DNA from: Bugula neritina | Lineage: Eukaryota > Bryozoa > Gymnolaemata > Cheilostomatida > Bugulidae | Assembly: GCA_964035545.1 (NCBI GenBank) | Contig: OZ037765.1 | Span: forward strand, 32,129,504 to 32,193,503 | Direction: 5' to 3' | Length of the DNA: 64,000 bases | Shown: piece after piece, positions 62,820-64,000 of the stretch | Numbering within the stretch: position 1 is the first letter of the stretch | How the letters are laid out: each line of letters starts with the position of its first letter | Translations under genes and position numbers: made by a program | The notes under the pieces: generated by a model | What the model was told of the DNA's origin: nothing | What the model saw: only the letters and a program-made list of their open reading frames with translations | Databases searched by the model: none

Positions 62820-64000
62820 TTATATTTAGCAGAATTAGCTTCACTGCCTGTTAGAAATAGTCTTGTGGAAAGGCTTTTAACTCTAAGTCTTACATTTAGT
62901 TTTTACTGTAACATTCTACGTGTTTTAATTTATTCCAAAAAATGTATATAATTAAAAGTTTTGTTTGTAAATAACTTAATTATTACACATACTTTGTGCT
63001 GTACATGCTGTATATACTGTTATGTTATATTATGGTATTTATATATTACATAACACTTTCATAATGATTTTTATGATAAAGATAAATCATGGCAAACTAA
63101 TAAGGAAATAATAAAGATTCTCCTCTGTAATAACTAAGGCATAGAGCTGCTACCAACAATAATTTTAAGAACTTTCAACAAGTCAGTTTACGATACCATA
63201 CCATCCTGTATAATGATTATATAAAACTGAATAACCCAACATAATTTCTATATTATTGCAACTAAATAGTAATATGCAACCAAATGTTGGTTATTGAATT
63301 GCATTATAAATATGGGTATAAATTTTCATATTCAAAATTATATTTTTAGTTGATCTGTTGGTTGTATAGGTGAATATCTTATAGAAGCTCTTTGGTATAC
63401 TAGATGCACAACTCGTGAGTTCGAGTTTAAAAAGCAAATTAATCATTATTATTATTATTATTATTATTAGAATATTAACTTTAAGCATCTGTTCATGTTG
63501 AAAATATGGACTGTTTATAAAGCATACATGTTTTGTGACGAAGGTTATGTATGACTACAAGCCTACGAAAATAAGATTTACAACTTACAGCAGTTGAAGC
63601 AGTTTCTATCTTTGAAATAGTAAATAGTACAAGTTATGAACTTCTTCAGCTTCATTGTACTTTGTAGTGTTTTGAGAATTACTAAAGCATGAAGCCATCA
63701 TCTAAAAAACCGAAAAAATCCATTGTTGAAAAGCTATAAATCTTTATTCTATGATTGTTGCATTCTTTCTACTGATTGTTAACATTAAATAACTACATTC
63801 TTTACAAATGTTTAGTCTTGCAGTGGTCAACAGCCATATGATGATATTTTGTGCACCATGATGATTCAATAATATTGAGCATTTTTAATTAGTAAAAATC
63901 AAATAAACTGTTGGGTAATGCAGTGTAACAGGTCTATGCGAAAAATGAAACAATTTTTAATAACAAGACAATGAAAAACATGTATTTGATAATATCTGAG
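62820..64000. other. AT-rich flank after FBXW8
   Basis: No coding exon, RNA gene or mobile element that I can support. A short (ATT)n microsatellite lies near 63445-63468. Confidence 0.5.

Overview
This is a stretch of animal nuclear DNA. The evidence is many short exons bounded by GT-AG introns, animal-specific genes (a Robo axon-guidance receptor, sphingosine-1-phosphate lyase, USPL1, FBXW8, a bifunctional PAPS synthase), very AT-rich introns and intergenic DNA, abundant micro- and minisatellites, and tRNA-derived SINE-like elements. Small introns and intron-rich conserved genes suggest an invertebrate bilaterian, perhaps a lophotrochozoan. That placement is inference, and I cannot name a species from the sequence.

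Layout. (1) 33-4949, + strand: the 3' seven exons of PAPSS, cut by the left edge. (2) 5586-31557, - strand: a complete 20-exon ROBO gene (1352 residues when joined; 5 Ig, 3 FN3, one membrane span, tail with CC1- and CC2-like motifs). (3) 35221-43528, + strand: complete 16-exon SGPL1 (582 residues). (4) 44058-45841, - strand: a three-exon gene for an unrecognised 383-residue protein with two membrane segments. (5) 47340-51088, - strand: seven coding exons of a USPL1-type SUMO isopeptidase (743 residues). (6) 55271-62617, + strand: thirteen coding exons of FBXW8 (668 residues). I joined exons by hand; in every gene reading phase is kept across every junction, and the summed coding length is a multiple of three in the five genes that are complete. 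PAPSS/ROBO and SGPL1/the orphan gene are convergent; ROBO/SGPL1 (3.7 kb) and USPL1/FBXW8 (4.2 kb) are divergent. The two divergent spacers, and the 8.8-kb ROBO intron 12, contain islands of AGT/ACT-rich low-complexity DNA.

The most striking signal beyond the genes is that many tandem repeats abut splice sites. Arrays begin within a few to a few tens of bases of 5' splice sites or end near 3' splice sites in ROBO, SGPL1, USPL1 and FBXW8, and in several cases the repeat unit contains a copy of the splice site. The best case is FBXW8 intron 9, where the last bases of exon 9 and its donor recur every 50 bp five more times. Each copy is an AG-12 nt-GT unit that would add the in-frame residues AEYK or a near copy. 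The ROBO intron 12 also holds four coding-like fragments on both strands that I could not identify.
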